Positions 23,436 through 36,260 are shown, counted from the stretch's first letter. The stretch: 64,000 bases of DNA from Hydractinia symbiolongicarpus (GCF_029227915.1 NC_079875.1:8179001-8243000), one strand, 5' to 3'. The notes: generated from the letters alone by a model not told the origin. Made by a program: numbers and translations.

Positions 23436-24149
23436 AATAAGCTGTATCATACAGCTTAATTAGGTGACATACATCTAAATTAGGTGGTAGGAAAGTTTTT
23501 CCCTGATTTCTCAAAAAATGTAAATTTTAGCAGAATCACTGCTGCAGCTCATTTATCGTAAGTTTGACCACTACATTATAAAAAAAGAATGGTATTTCCA
23601 GCACCATCACCATCAAAAGATATGGAATAGAAACAACGTTTCATCGTAGTTAAGCTGTACTCCATCCTATAGTTAGAATCTATTGTCACGTGATATAGCC
23701 TATATTTAGGCAGCCATTTTTAAAAACTTAAATTTAGTCGATCTATGGGGTGCTACAAAAAAACTAATGTATTGGAGACAATTATATGCAATATGGATTT
23801 ATTCAGTTAGATAGATGCAGACAGTTTGCTGCTAAAATTCATGAATGTAGTGTAAGGCAAAATGCAGTTATCAGCATTTTTTGTTCACATGTTATAGCTG
23901 CTGAAAGTCAGCTGGATAAAAGGAGCTCTGAATGTTCTTTAAAATTAAAAAGGAATTGATGGCAAAATATATAATTGCAATAAGTAATAAGTACGGAACA
24001 ACATTCCTTGTGCTTTTGTGTTTTTGTACAACACTTGGAATTACTTTCACCTGCTTTCTAAAAATATATTGCTCACAAAATGATTTTTTTTTTGAAAACT
24101 CTTTTGAAATTTTTAATTGCAGTAATTACATATAAAAGTTTAGTAAGAT
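23436..24149. other. Intergenic AT-rich stretch, no gene seen
   Basis: Between the nested element and the second satellite array. Short frames at 23932-24135 and 24080-24319 run into the satellite and have no protein-like character. Confidence 0.5.
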
Positions 24150-24372
24150 CTTATTTTAAAAGTTTAAAAACGAAAAGCGGCGATAGAAATGTTTTTTTAG
24201 ATCGCATTTTAAAAATTAAAAACCGAATAGCGGCGATAGAAATGTTTTTTTTAGATCGCATTTTAAAAGTTGAAAAACGAATAGCTGCAACAGAAATGTT
24301 TTTTCAAATTGCATTTTGAAAGTTTAGAAACAAAAAGCGGCGGTAGAAATGTTTTTTAAGATCATATTTTAA
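24150..24372 (-). repeat. Second ~53-bp satellite array, opposite orientation
   Basis: Four units with the block gcggcgatag (or variant) at 24177, 24230, 24284 and 24337, spacing 53-54 bases, each with aaatgttttttttagatcgcattttaaaa-like filler. This is the reverse complement of the satellite at 22120-22405. No terminal inverted repeats were identified around this copy. Confidence 0.85.
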
Positions 24373-27320
24373 ATCAATACATTCTCTTGTATATATTATA
24401 AAACTTTGTGAAAGATTTTTATTATATAATTACTTCACGCTAATATTTAAGGAAATAGCTTATCAATACATTTACACAATGCATCTCTGCGTACGCAATG
24501 CAGATACAGACAAAAATGAGATTGCGGACCATAGATGGAAGTATGATCATGTTATTAGATGGGACAATAAAAAGATCATAGACCGAGAGTCTTGTTGGAC
24601 AGCAAGAAAAGTGAAATAAGCCATAAATAGTGTAGGCAGAATTACTCACATCAATAGTATTTCCTATTACCTTCCAGAAATATGGTTACCGGCACTTCAG
24701 AAAGCGAACATTTAGAAATCTTGCCATTTCAAATTTCTGTAACAAAAATGCATTGCAAAATGCTATGGACTCGCGGTTTTTGCAAAATCGCACCCAATCT
24801 CTCTAGTTCATATAGCATGCAGTTCTGAGGGTATAAGGTTGGCGCTCCATTCCTAAAATCATCAAAAACCAACACCACTGTGGGGCACAGGGCAAGGATT
24901 TTGAGCACAAAAAAAATACCTGCAGGGCAGGAGGTGAAGGACTGAAAGGGTTATTTAAGAAGATTTCCCTGACTGGTAAACATTCAAAAAGGTCTATAGC
25001 TAGCTATGTATATATAGTTATTAGCCATCATTAACGTAGCGCGTATGGACGCTAAGAGGAGCTGGAAAGTTAAGGTCTAGGCTCAAACTAGCTTTAAAAA
25101 AGACGCTCTACTAAACTAAGCATTGACAAAGTCTTGTTGAGCAGCCACCCCTTTTACAGTATAATAATCTTTGTACTAATCTGGTTAGTTAAACTGAAAT
25201 TAATAATCTTGTGCTCCTACTTTACAATAAATGCTAGCTATTAAGTAAGCTAAAACAAGTGCATCTTTACTTTCCTGTTCGAGATTTCTCATTCCTTTCG
25301 TTTACTACCATAACTGGCTACCATTTCCCAAACTCGGGTAAACAAAATGTTATTGGGGCGCTTTTTTGCCAAAAATCATCTGCAAATAAAAATATGAACA
25401 CTAGTTATAAGGTTTAACGACCATTATTAAAAAAAATTTCAAATTAAAGATCGATACAAAATTATTGCTCCCACAGAGAAATCCGCTGAAGAAAAAATAA
25501 TATGAATAAGCAATAACGATCGTTTCTAAAATATCGAATTACGAAGTCACATATAAGAATTAAATACATTAACGCGCACTATTCGATTAATGCGCCATTC
25601 AAATAACGCTGGTCGGGGGGAGGTTATGTTTTTGTACCAGGTTAAATAAATTTATTATAACTTTTTGTATAAATATTTTTCTTAAAAATAAAGCAGCTAA
25701 AAATATATACAATAAAATTCTTATCTTAAAAAGTTTTTAAATATTAAGTTGTGTACTAAAGAATAAAAAATAAATATCATTTATTATCCCGGTAACCAGT
25801 AAATGAACAACAAGCAGCTGAAAGGCCATTGTTTAAAACCCTGGGAAACATACATAATAAAAAGAAGCCGTAAAAGGTTTCAGCAGTATCTATTTTGACC
25901 TAACACGGTTATGTTTTTATACATTTTTTAACTAAGAATCATCGTATTTGAAACTATTTTCTGTCTGATTTGTCCAAAATGAAAGCCTGGAGTTAAATTT
26001 CTAGCTTAATTTAGAGACCTTTCTGTGGCACGGGCAGATGGGACCCTTAATCGCAGAATAACCAGCCAGTCAAAGCTGTTTTTTAGTGTTAGCCAAAGTC
26101 AGGAGCTTGAAGAATCGGAAAGAAGGAGAGCCCTCGCCTATTTTACAGGTATAGCTTCAAAAAAAGGAAAAGCTTAGAAATTAATAAGCGTTTTAGCCAT
26201 TCTGGAGGTCTAACCATAGTCACCTTAAAGACAATTCGTCGTTTCTGAGAGCGCAAGTGGAGAAGGTTCGCACAGCGTGAGGAGGGTAAGGTGCAAAGGG
26301 TTATTAAAGTAAAAAAAACACATCATTCGCCAGGGTTAGGCACTGAAGAATTTTTTTCACTTCAAAAAAGGCTCAGAGATTCCACTGTTTCGTTTTATCT
26401 TTAAGGTAATGGGCAAGCCCATAGCCAAAATTCACTACGGAAGTTTGAGGTATAAGCTTGCCCAATCTTCCGTAGTGAGTAAGCAGGCCCGGCGAAGCAA
26501 TTTTAAAAGTGGAGTGGCTATATTAATTCAGTATAAAAGGAGGCCCGCCGATAGTTGCGGCAAACAAAATAAGAAAATTTTTTAACTTTTGCCCCCCCTA
26601 GATTGGCTAAAACATACTTCAAACTCCGAAATATTGCGCTTGAAATCCTTAACAAAAAACAGAATATTATATATAGAAATGCCATATTTTATGTAAGATA
26701 TATTTTTAAAATAAGCAATAGTAACATCGAAGCAAAATAAAGATGATGCAGAGAAAGGCTATAGTATATGACAACTACCAGTCCTCCTTTGTAAATTTTC
26801 CGAATACTTGCTTTCTGTTGTCGTCCGATTGAGCAAATGCTATGGCAATTTTGATCAAGTCTAGTTTGTCAGTCCTATCTTTTTGGAAATTGAGAATGGA
26901 GATGGAATTGAAAGGAGCTGGAAGTATTGTTGATCTCATACGGAGCATGTGTATATATTGATCAATTAATAATTGATTAAAATCATGATAACCTTATAAA
27001 AAAAACATTACTTCTTGGCAAAAAAAGTGTGTGTGGGTCCGCCGGGCCTAGTAAGTGAATTTGTTCAAAAATATAAAGAAGTAAAGTGGTCAAAGAGATG
27101 CATATTCTTTACTAGCAGTGAAATTCATCCTTCTTTTCTCTTTTCTGAAACAACCTCCGAATTCAAATTATTTTTTTTCTTTTCTATTCGTTTTCTTAAG
27201 CGCAATCAATAACAATAATAATTTCAAGTTAATTTGTTGAAATGCTACCATCAACTTTCTTTTTTACATATACCTAGGGAAACAATTTTGCGAGAATTAA
27301 TTTTCGATAAAATAATTTTT
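24373..27320. other. Gene-free, repeat-poor stretch
   Basis: I see no coding exon. The only structured sequence is an inverted repeat at 26432-26479. Short open frames here lack splice context or family resemblance. Confidence 0.45.
26432..26479. repeat. Short inverted repeat (CACTACGGAAG / CTTCCGTAGTG)
   Basis: Two 11-base arms separated by about 24 bases could form a hairpin. A gggcaagccc palindrome lies just left (26410-26419). Nature unknown; it may be the core of a degenerate foldback element. Confidence 0.5.
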
Positions 27321-27324
27321 GATT

Positions 27325-27360
27325 ACGAACCCGTGGATTTTTCCACAGGCTTACGACTAG
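27325..27360 (+). mobile_element. Helitron-like 3' terminus
   Basis: Sequence cccgtggatttttccacagg forms a short stem (GTGGA/TCCAC) and is followed about 10 bases later by CGACTAG and a T, the CTRR-T end of Helitrons. The 5' end of this copy was not found. The same 3' tail recurs at 47.0, 47.6, 52.0, 57.5 and 59.5 kb. Confidence 0.65.
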
Positions 27361-27920
27361 TTTCTTTAAATTTTGCGAATAGAGAGCTTTCCAATAATGG
27401 CAGGAAGTATTATTGATAAAAAAACTCGTGAATCTTAATTCCCGCGGTATACTCAGTTTGATGCGGGACTGTAGACTAATAGCTGTTTTTAAGAATTTGA
27501 GCCTCATGTTGATTATAAAAAACCTGTGGTTCAAGTTGTTTACCTATTAAATGCATCTGCAATAGCAGCCCTTCTGACGCCTCGCGGTTTTGATCACTTG
27601 ATGCTTTTGTTCAACTTTTAAAAATGGTTAACTTTTAGTGAACACCTGCAGGATCATCAAGAAAGAATCGATCGACAGCAAAAGCGAACAAAATAATCGG
27701 GAACTAAGTCCTGTCTATGTCACAAGCTGGAAAAAAGTAAACCCAAAATTCGCAGCCAAAGATTGTCAAAGGCAGTGTTTACGAAAGAAGAAAAGTAAAG
27801 AAATATAACTACTATTCTTAATAAAATATATACAGTATATATACATGATAGATCATAAGTCAATTAACTCAGTTGCTATATGTTCATTCCCATCTCATCG
27901 TCACATTCTTGAAATTGATA

Positions 27921-27941
27921 TTATCTGTCAGGTCCTCCTCT
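27921..27941 (-). CDS. Last exon of the unidentified gene
   Basis: Acceptor aacttttcttttcag is followed by AGA GGA GGA CCT GAC AGA and a TAA stop. Together with the exon at 28334-28533 the C-terminus reads ISEEEIEYIMRGGPDR. The phase fits exactly and the strong pyrimidine tract makes chance unlikely, but the exon is very short. Confidence 0.55.
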   Translation of the reverse strand, partial: RGGPDR

Positions 27942-28333
27942 CTGAAAAGAAAAGTTAAAAAGTTAAAAACAAAATTGTAAGATACACGTTGATTTAGTCT
28001 GTCATTTTTTTAACAGAATTTTAAGGCTAATTTTTAAAAGTGTTGTGCATGGATGCCACACGCCATATTTCAAGTTGCAGCACACAAACACAAGAAGAAT
28101 CCTAGAGCATAATCAAGACGACTTCTTTTGTGATGTCAACACTATTGTGCAAACAAAAAAGGCCTAAAACATTACACATTAACTTTAAAGTTTTTATTTT
28201 CGCACAAATGTGTGTCCAGAAATTTAATATCCGAATTTTTAGTCCAAACCTTTCCGAAGTTAATGTAACAACAAGCAGCATTAATCTTATAAATGTTTCT
28301 TCTTTCTTGATAAGCACAACATAAGGAACTCAC

Positions 28334-28533
28334 CATAATGTATTCTATTTCCTCTTCTGAGATGACAGGTTTCCTATACCGCGGAGGAAGTACGTCTGTT
28401 ATGAAGACTGTGCTACAATCTGTCTTTGTGTATGAAGTATCCTCTAACACATCATGTAAAAGTTGCGGCGAAGATGACGACGAAGGTGACGATGTTGGTA
28501 TAGATGCAGCCTTTAATCTTTCCAAAGCTGCAT
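28334..28533 (-). CDS. Exon of an unidentified gene (penultimate exon)
   Basis: 200 bases between a good acceptor (gctttcgtttcag) and a good donor (ATG/GTGAGT), phase 1 to phase 0. The peptide opens with DAALERLKAASIPTSS, continues through a serine-rich stretch, and ends PPRYRKPVISEEEIEYIM. It joins in frame to a 7-codon last exon (27921-27941). The upstream exon with the start codon was not found. The conserved-looking basic-acidic tail suggests a small intracellular protein, but I do not recognise the family. Confidence 0.6.
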
Positions 28534-30252
28534 CTGAAACGAAAGCATTACAGTTTTGAATAGGTCTGTTTACATTCAGGACAATGACGTTTGGAGGACA
28601 ATGACGTTTGGAAGGCAATTTTGAGCAATCTATAAAGGTTCAACTTAAAACAAATTAGCAAAATTTATACTTCTGATGCTCCAAAGATATTTGTGATTAG
28701 TTTTAGCAATGTCAAAAGAGGTTGGATTTGGTTATTTGAAATTAGAATGATGCCAAATGTTGGGCTTCACAGTTTTATGGTCACATTTACATCTTGGTTA
28801 TAACATGAAACTTTGCTTGAACAAGGACAACTTGGCAAACAGCTTATGAAAACTTTTTTCTTTATTATTGTCAAAAACGTCTCCCAATCAATCTACTAAT
28901 TTAATTTGGTGCGCTTGCGTGAGTCTATTTTGCAGTTAGCCCTGACGTTTTCCACACACCAATGAGGAAATATGGTAACAGCTATCTTGAATGCGTTAAA
29001 AACTATGTGTTTTACAGTTGCCATGTATTGAATGCAATACCACAGGTGTAAATGCACTCCACTGGTGAGTCCTCAACTACCCAAAAGAGTAGGACAAGCC
29101 ATAATTAAGTGTAATTTTTTTTTTGCAGGCCACTTGAGAAAAGTGCCTTTTAATTGTTATTTACATGAAAACCACATTTAAATTTTGCAACAATTCACTA
29201 AAAAAAATTACCACATCATTTGGTAGATGGTTGGTGGCCTGATTTGAATTGCCTACATGGTATACATTTTTTATGCTTTTACCCTCTAGACATTAGCTAA
29301 AGTGATGATAACATTACTAGTAAAGTTAAAAGATGCTACTTTTTCAATGCTTCTTCTGCAAACACACCAAAGTTTGAAACACATGAAAAGGAAATGTTTG
29401 GCACTTATGTGTGTTTTCACATATATAATTATTATGAAGTTGATAATATTATTTCTTTATAGTGCATTAAATTGAACAAGTAATGCAGTAAATTGCACCA
29501 AATTTATTGGGAAACGTTAGGATTGAGTGGGTTATTGCAGAAAGTCAACACAGAATTACTTGATCAGGTCATCACAACTTAGCAATTTTGCTGCAACTCA
29601 CCCACCTAGGTACTAGATTGGAGTGCTGTACTGACTAAATGCTGCTTTTTATTTGTTACCAGCATGCTGATAAGCTGCAAATGCCCCAATAAAAGGGCAA
29701 ACTTGGGGGACTTTTAAAATAAAACTTGCAAACAAGTCAATGTTATCTAACAAACCGTTCTGTCAAGTTCTAGGTCATCAGTAAAAGGCAAGCTATTATA
29801 CATTATACATAATTATTGTGCAGTAGTTCCTATTTATAAAATCCCTGGAAGGTTCAAGTCTAAATTCAGATATATATGTAAACACTTCAGAAAGATAGGT
29901 ATTTTTGGTTATGGTTTCAAATTGTCTCCCTGACTGTCATAGTTGCCTCCACCCTACCTCCCATGCCTTCTGGCAAAAGTTTCAACACATAATTTTTAAA
30001 TGTCTAGACATTTTTATTATTTCTTTATATTTTTTGTTTTCTCCATATCATGAAAAAATTGTGCATTCAATTATATACTTGAAAACCAACCTTTCACAGC
30101 CAAAATTAAACCAAGCTACATTCAGTTGTCTAGGTCATACATGATCATGGAGTGAGTCCAGGTTTTCACAATTGGCAGTTCCACTGCTGGTATGTGGTTG
30201 TTTCCTGGTTGTTCCTGGTTATTCTCTGCTTGTTTGCTGGTGGCTTTTGACC
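28534..30252. other. Intergenic or upstream intron, no exon identified
   Basis: May include an intron or the 5' part of the gene at 27921-28533. The only repeat noted is at 29663-29740, a diverged single copy of the end found at 31942. Confidence 0.4.
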
Positions 30253-31041
30253 TGAGGGAGGGTAAATATTACGCCCTTAATTTACAAAAAATAGAAGTAG
30301 AATTCAGCTGTACGTAAGCACATACTTCCATAATTGTGGAAGGTTAAATCCAAGTTACCAAGTGACCTAGACAATTTAATTAGGCCAAGTTGTATGTTTA
30401 AACTTATTTCAGTGTGCTTTATCAACTTCCTTACATTGGAAAATACGCTTTTCAGGCTACAGAAAGACTGTAGTGTCGTTCGATTCGTAATAATAATTGT
30501 ATATTGTATTAAAAAGAAGTCCAAAAGTTCTTTCTCTCACACGACATAGCAGGCAATAAGTCAGTCCTGCCCACGGTTTTGTGAGGAGAGATGTTCTGTG
30601 AAGACTCCAACAATTTAGTCTCCTGTATGTTTTGCTCCATGTTAAACTGTGCCTGTGACAAGCATTTTTGAAGCATGTTATCGGCGACTTCTGCGATATA
30701 ACCCTTTCAGTACCCGTTGTAAAAGGTTATTGATGTAAATTATTTACAAGAAAATTATTGTTTCCTTTTCAGGATTTAGTTATATTATTCACATACGATG
30801 CACTTGTTGGTATATAGTGTAATTTTACAGCGTAATAATTTTCCTCAAGGGCGTAATAATTAATAAATTTTGCAGCTAATTGTTACGCTTAATAAATTGC
30901 GAAAAAGTGCGGGAGGCAGTTAGGAACTACAATTCTTTTTACTTTTAAAGATAGCCTTTACGAAATCACAACAAAGGAAATTTAGGTCGATTGCACTGGG
31001 CAAAAAAACAAAGATTTGTGGCAAATAATTACCCTCCCTCA
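30253..31041. mobile_element. Possible MITE with TGAGGGAGGGTAA ends
   Basis: Left end tgagggagggtaaatatt and the right end read on the other strand tgagggagggtaattatt are inverted repeats of about 18 bases bordering a 789-base AT-rich body without a coding frame. I see no clear target duplication. Confidence 0.4.
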
Positions 31042-31743
31042 CTATACTTACTAAACAGGGTTTACTGTTTTGGTAAAGTGCACATTTGATCAGGTGTATA
31101 AGCTTACCTTTACAAAATTAAGACTCTCAGCAACTCCTACTGTATGCCGTTCTTATTACGTGATAATCTAAACAAATGGTTCTTGGGGCAATCTGTCAAC
31201 TCTGTGACACATAAATTTATGGTTTCCACAATAAGCCATAACTTGTAACAACTTTCCAAAATGCCAGTGAAAAAGGCGGGCGCTTGTACAGAGTCAAGCA
31301 AAAGAGAAATCGGCCCAAACGCACTAGTTCCGTGATTTAAGTCTCAATTCCGTGTGGTGTTTTTGCTAATGTGACTTTCACTAGAATAAATTCTAAAGCC
31401 AATTTTGTGATTAAAACGGTTGTAATACTTGGTGATTTGTTTCAGATATAGCTAGTGGCTGCTTCAAACACAGCCATGTACCTTTTTCTATTGCTCAAAA
31501 ATCAGAAGCTACAATAGAAAAACTTGGTGAAGCGAATTAACAAAGAGGATCTGTGGTGGAGAGCAAACAGCAAATATGTTTAGAGTGATGATACTCCTTG
31601 GAAAACGATTTGCATGTCGTTAAAAGAGGGGGGAAGGTGTTTTTTGCTGTTAAGCGTGACGAAACCTTTTTGACGACAACCTCTCACTACATGATATAAA
31701 CACATAGTGAATGCTTAAAGCAAGATTCACAGATTGAAATCAC

Positions 31744-31783
31744 CTTGTACAACTGTCATTCAATGGCATGACAGTTGTACAAG
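31744..31783. repeat. Perfect 16-bp inverted repeat, 8-base loop
   Basis: Arms CTTGTACAACTGTCAT (31744-31759) and ATGACAGTTGTACAAG (31768-31783) are exact complements. Confidence 0.9.
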
Positions 31784-31885
31784 CTTTAGGTAGCTAAGGT
31801 TTATATACTGAAATACTGGTGAACTTATACACCAGTTTTTGCTGATATTTACTTGATTAGGGTAAAGTGCCAACTGCATGCAGTA

Positions 31886-31904
31886 TAGCTAGCTAGCTAG
31901 CTAA
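31886..31904. repeat. CTAG tetranucleotide repeat
   Basis: Short run of tagctagctagctagcta; a microsatellite. Confidence 0.8.
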
Positions 31905-31941
31905 AAATATATTTTTTTTGTGTTGGAGCTGCTTTAAGAGG

Positions 31942-32364
31942 GTGCTGATAAGCTGCAAACACCAGCATTTATAACGGCGAGTTCGGGCGACTTTTAGAAT
32001 TAAATTGGCGGTTGTCCTTTGAAACCGCCTGCACTTTCTCAAAATGCAATTTCTTGTAACATATCATGCAAACGATAGTTGGAAGAAGGCGCTTGAAGAG
32101 AAAAGAGTTAATAAAGTTTATATATAAGTTATTTATCCGGTAAATCCTATCAAAAACAGTTCTTTCAAGAACTTCTCTACCACAGAGTAAGTTTATTTTA
32201 ATTTTGATAGTTTTTTGAATCATTAGTGTCTGTTTTTCATGTATTTTCGGGCATTGTTCAGTTCTATGTGGGTTTTTTCAGGCAAATACTTGAATTTTTC
32301 TTCAAAACGCTGAACTTGCCCGAAAACACCCGCATTTACGGCATATGCAGCTTTATTGGCACTC
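31942..32364. mobile_element. Possible foldback/MITE element, ~420 bp
   Basis: The left end (gtgctgataagctgcaaacacc, then gagttcgggc) and the right end read on the other strand (gtgccaataaagctgcatatgcc, then ttttcgggc) are imperfect inverted repeats of about 45 bases. A further diverged left end lies at 29663-29740, which supports a dispersed family. No transposase. Confidence 0.45.
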
Positions 32365-33780
32365 TTGTGTTGCTTAAAGAGATGGAGTACGGTTAAAGCC
32401 ATAAAAAGATATAGCTACTGAATGGAGTTGTCATTTTTGCATCAGAGCCAAAATTTGTTTAGATAATCATGTACTAACTATCTAGCAAGAAGGGTGATAG
32501 CTAGCACGCTTATTTGTCACGCGTTATTTGGCTACAAAATACACAAAACTCATCTTGCTAGCTAGCTACTTACATCTGTCGGTGAGAGAAGGCCTTTGTG
32601 GAAACGAAATAAGTGGGGTCCGGTTAATAAATTTGTTGCCTATTGATATACCCCTGTATAATGCAGCGGTGAGGCTTGTGGTTATTGAATGTGGCTTGCA
32701 TCCAAAAAGAACTGTCACGTTCGCCATTTTGTGTGACTCGATTTTATGTTGAACAAGGAATGAGAATTTGTTTTTCTGATCTGTCTAAGCGAGATGGCTG
32801 GCATTATTATAGAGACGGAATACCCCTGTATCCCCTCGTCCTACTGGCCCCTAAAACGTTGTTACGACGGAGCAGCAGCAGCCAATCGCCGCAAACAAAT
32901 CAACTATCAAAACATATCTTGCTTAATCCTTAGTCTCCTCAATTAGAATTAAATTTCTTAGGAATAATAGCTAATATTTTATTTTCAGCGTAACAGAACA
33001 CTCTCATTGTCTTATTATTCTTTCCAAGGGTTGTGTAAGAGCGTTCTAGTAATTATCCACACGGTCAAGATATTAAAATAAGAATAACAAACTTGGGGAA
33101 GGTACGTCTGATGATCGCTCAGCGTGAAACTGAGGGTTATGAACATATTTTAATTTTTATCTTGTAAATAAACGAATGAATATTAAGCACTATTTCAATA
33201 TTTTTTCTTTTCAAGCTATCAAATATGAAATAAGTATATCGTCTTTTTGCACCGAATTTGTTATTTTGTTACTACATAACAACAGTGAAGGAAGTGTGTA
33301 AACAACAACACATAACACTCAAAAACATTTTAGAGAGCCAAACCGAAGAAAAGAAAAAGTGGACTCACTAAACTTTAACATTTAGAATACCTTCATACTC
33401 CGATCATTTTCTTGCACATTTACCTCAGTACCACTATATGTTTTCATACACGGAGTAGACCATTTGATGCATTATTTTTAGCAGTTCTATGTCTACGCTA
33501 GCAGCTTTGACTTAGGGACGAGGATGAGTCCTATGTATCACGGTATATGAAGAATGTCAAACAAAAGACTCTCACCAATCCATAATATTATCTTCATGTA
33601 AAGAAGGAATTAAGTTCTAGCTGTTTTTTTACTTGGCATAACTTTGGTATAAAAAATAAAAGAGATGATATGAAAACAATTTTGTTGAATTTCAATGCGT
33701 TTTTCCAGAAATCTAAAGGTGGTAATTTTCAAAATCTTACACTCAAACAAAACCATGGTTTGACTTCGCGGAGACACTAA
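32365..33780. other. Intergenic stretch, no gene seen
   Basis: Overlapping short frames at 32528-32933 have no splice context or recognisable motif. AT-rich remainder. Confidence 0.4.
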
Positions 33781-33787
33781 ATTGAAA

Positions 33788-33825
33788 CCCCAGAGCTCTT
33801 GGCAAAGAGCGTTTGGGACGAGAAT
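33788..33825. repeat. Short foldback (ccccagagctctt ... aaagagc)
   Basis: Related to the longer foldback at 35229-35280: same ccagagctctt / aagagc core followed by gacgagaatg. Two diverged copies suggest a short MITE family. Confidence 0.45.
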
Positions 33826-33879
33826 GTTTCACAACGTTTTATTAATCTGTTTAGGATTTTAAATGAATTTCTAGGACCA

Positions 33880-34252
33880 CAACCTCGTCCTCAGGGCATC
33901 TTTTCTAACTTACGCTGTCCTAAGATAAAAAAAAAAGAAGAGACAACAGGCGCTGGGAGCGAGATAGCTAGGACCGTGTAACTACAGCGAAGCCTTAATT
34001 TTACAAGTCACATCCAGGGCGGGAGAACGGGCGGATTCCACCCCTCACACCTGCCGGGTTTTTTCAGGTTCTATGCTGTATAGCTTTAGTATTTACTAAG
34101 TTTTTAAAAATCTGCATGACAAATTTTTAGGTCCGCATATCTCCGAGCCGTGGATATAGGCTATTGCTCAAAACCAACCTCAATTTTTTGCTTTTTTATA
34201 TCCGAGACGGCGATTGTGAAAAAGAGAAAAATGTACCTGGGGACGAGGTTGA
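33880..34252. mobile_element. MITE-like element with caacctcgtcc ends
   Basis: Left end caacctcgtcctcagg (from 33880) matches, inverted, cctggggacgaggttg at 34237-34252 and, less well, gcgctgggagcgagatag at 33950-33968. So either the long or the short pairing may be the true element. A lone similar end lies at 38344 (caacctcgttcctaggg). No coding capacity. Confidence 0.45.
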
Positions 34253-34259
34253 CTCAAAA

Positions 34260-36260
34260 CAACTCCTTGAATTTTAATGAAATCTATATAATTTCTAAAA
34301 AATTCGATAACTATCGTTAGAGTTGTGAAATTGGAAGATTTTAATAACCCAATTTCCCGATGTTTTCGGCTTACACACGAAATATTTTGTGGGGATTATT
34401 TGACAACTGGATAATATGCAAAACATAATAAGCGATGATATATTGCGATAAAGGTCTTATCATTCTAATGTCAATAACGGGATCACTCAAAAAAAACAAT
34501 GCCCATAGCCACGTGAGCAGCACGATGAAGACAAACAGCGAGCGCAGGAAGGAGAAAATAAAATCAACTATCGCACAGAAAACAGTCGCATTATCCATGT
34601 AGAAACATATTAATGATAAACAAACTTAAGAAATTAAATGCTTTACTCCAAAGCGTAGCACGAAGACCCAACATAATCTTTCTTACGATCGGAAATCGGA
34701 ATAGTTGAAGCAGGAAAAATTACGCTGAATTGCGAAAGAATAGTCTAAATACTGACCGCGCTTTTTTATTGTTTACTTCTGTTGTTCTTTGCTCACGTGA
34801 TCATTATCGGGAAACCCTTTTGGTTTGGGCGAGAATGGTCTTCTTCAACTGAACCCGAACAAACATAATTAATTCCCCTTTTGAATAAAGGAAGATGTGA
34901 CCACACTGGCTTTATACTCATTAGTTGATTATAATTGTAGGTTTGTTCTGTAAAAATATTTTGTGTTTATGGGTATATTTGAATTTACTTATGACCAAAT
35001 AAGAGGTTTTTGGGCAAGTTAATTTTCCGATAATCAAGGCCTGTCACATGGTAGCCCATTCGTGTTCAACTTTGATCCCACGGCCTGTACCGTTTTTTTT
35101 ATGAGGATGACAGACTTCACAGGACTAATATTTATCGCGCCATTCTATTTGAGTTGCCATCAGTGGGAAAGCAAAAGTAATATATAAAAATAATGGACAG
35201 TTTCGATAAATTTATAACGATCCAAGTCATTCTCGTCCTCAGAGCTCTGGTTTATCTCAAAGAGCTCTGGGGTCGAGAATGAATCCAAGTAAGACCAAAA
35301 ACAATGTGAATAAAATTAAGCGTTTTCTCCATAAACAAGTTAGCAATACACCATAGAAATCTCGTACGGCACACCTCTATATTTTTTGTTTTGTGGTTAA
35401 AAAATAAGTGCTTGAAATAAAATTTCTTTATTATTTATACTTTTTAACATATTATAAAACATCCTTACACGCGATATGATTGGTTGAATAAGACTGTAGC
35501 ACCAGGGCCTCGTACGCGTTTCATCCAAATTAAAAAAAACAACACTACAGGCAATGCGATCGAGGTTGCATTTTTGTCTACTATTTTGTTTTATTAAGGT
35601 TGGAATTCCCATTTGGTGTGTGCTGTTGTGGTAACATGCCTTGTTTTGTAAGGAATTTTTGTGAACTTTTTTTGAAAATAAAAACAAAAACTGAGTCATT
35701 CTTTGCATAGCCAAATATATTCGCATACTATCTTGATTCTCCTTTTTTTGGCTGCCAGAAACTTTAAATATAATGTTAAAAAGTAGTTAAATTTTAAGCA
35801 AATAGTTGAATCTTGGAAAGTTTTTAGGCTTCTGATGACGTCACGGAAAAATTGTTAATTTAAGCATAAATTTAGTGCTGCTACGTTGTACTTTTGCCAA
35901 GTTTGATGTCATTTGAAAATCCTCCCTCGGTCATATTCGAAATATCCTCAACCAAATAGAGTTAAAAAATTATTTGGTCATTTTAAACCTGCGCTAAAGG
36001 AATAAAAAGGGCGATTAATTTTTATAGAAATTTGAAATATAAAATGTAAAGAAGATCATCATTTTTTTCACTTCACACAGTGTGAAAATTTAAAAACTCT
36101 TACATATAGATTGGATGAGTCAACAAATAAAAAAATAGCTCTTTTTTCTTCAAAAGTAAAATTATTATGCTTCGGCAACTGGTGGAAAGTGAAATATCTC
36201 TCATCATTGATTTTCTTCTTTAAGATGCACTAATAATCATAGATTGCAGATATAAAGCTT
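34260..36260. other. Intergenic, upstream of the GPCR
   Basis: No supported exon. Contains the foldback at 35229-35280. The GPCR promoter should lie at the right end; a tataaa (36251-36256) lies 18 bases before the ATG, too close for a TATA box of this start. Confidence 0.4.
35229..35280. repeat. Foldback around agagctctgg
   Basis: Arms ttctcgtcctcagagctct and aagagctctggggtcgagaa pair with two or three mismatches across an 11-base loop. Related to the copy at 33788-33825. Confidence 0.6.

Noticed and set aside
27438-27482. Second possible Helitron end (cccgc ... gcggg then gactaat)
   Set aside because: The stem has a long loop and the sequence does not match the tails of the other copies.
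32528-32933. Overlapping plus-strand frames of 74 and 85 codons
   Set aside because: No motif, and no good splice sites in phase.
34371-34598. 75-residue hydrophobic minus-strand frame starting MDNATVFCAIVDF
   Set aside because: Two membrane-like segments and a fair start context, but no homologue recognised and no splice or neighbour support; chance hydrophobic frames are common in T-rich DNA.
35397-35726. 109-codon minus-strand frame
   Set aside because: Low-complexity composition, no domain or splice evidence.
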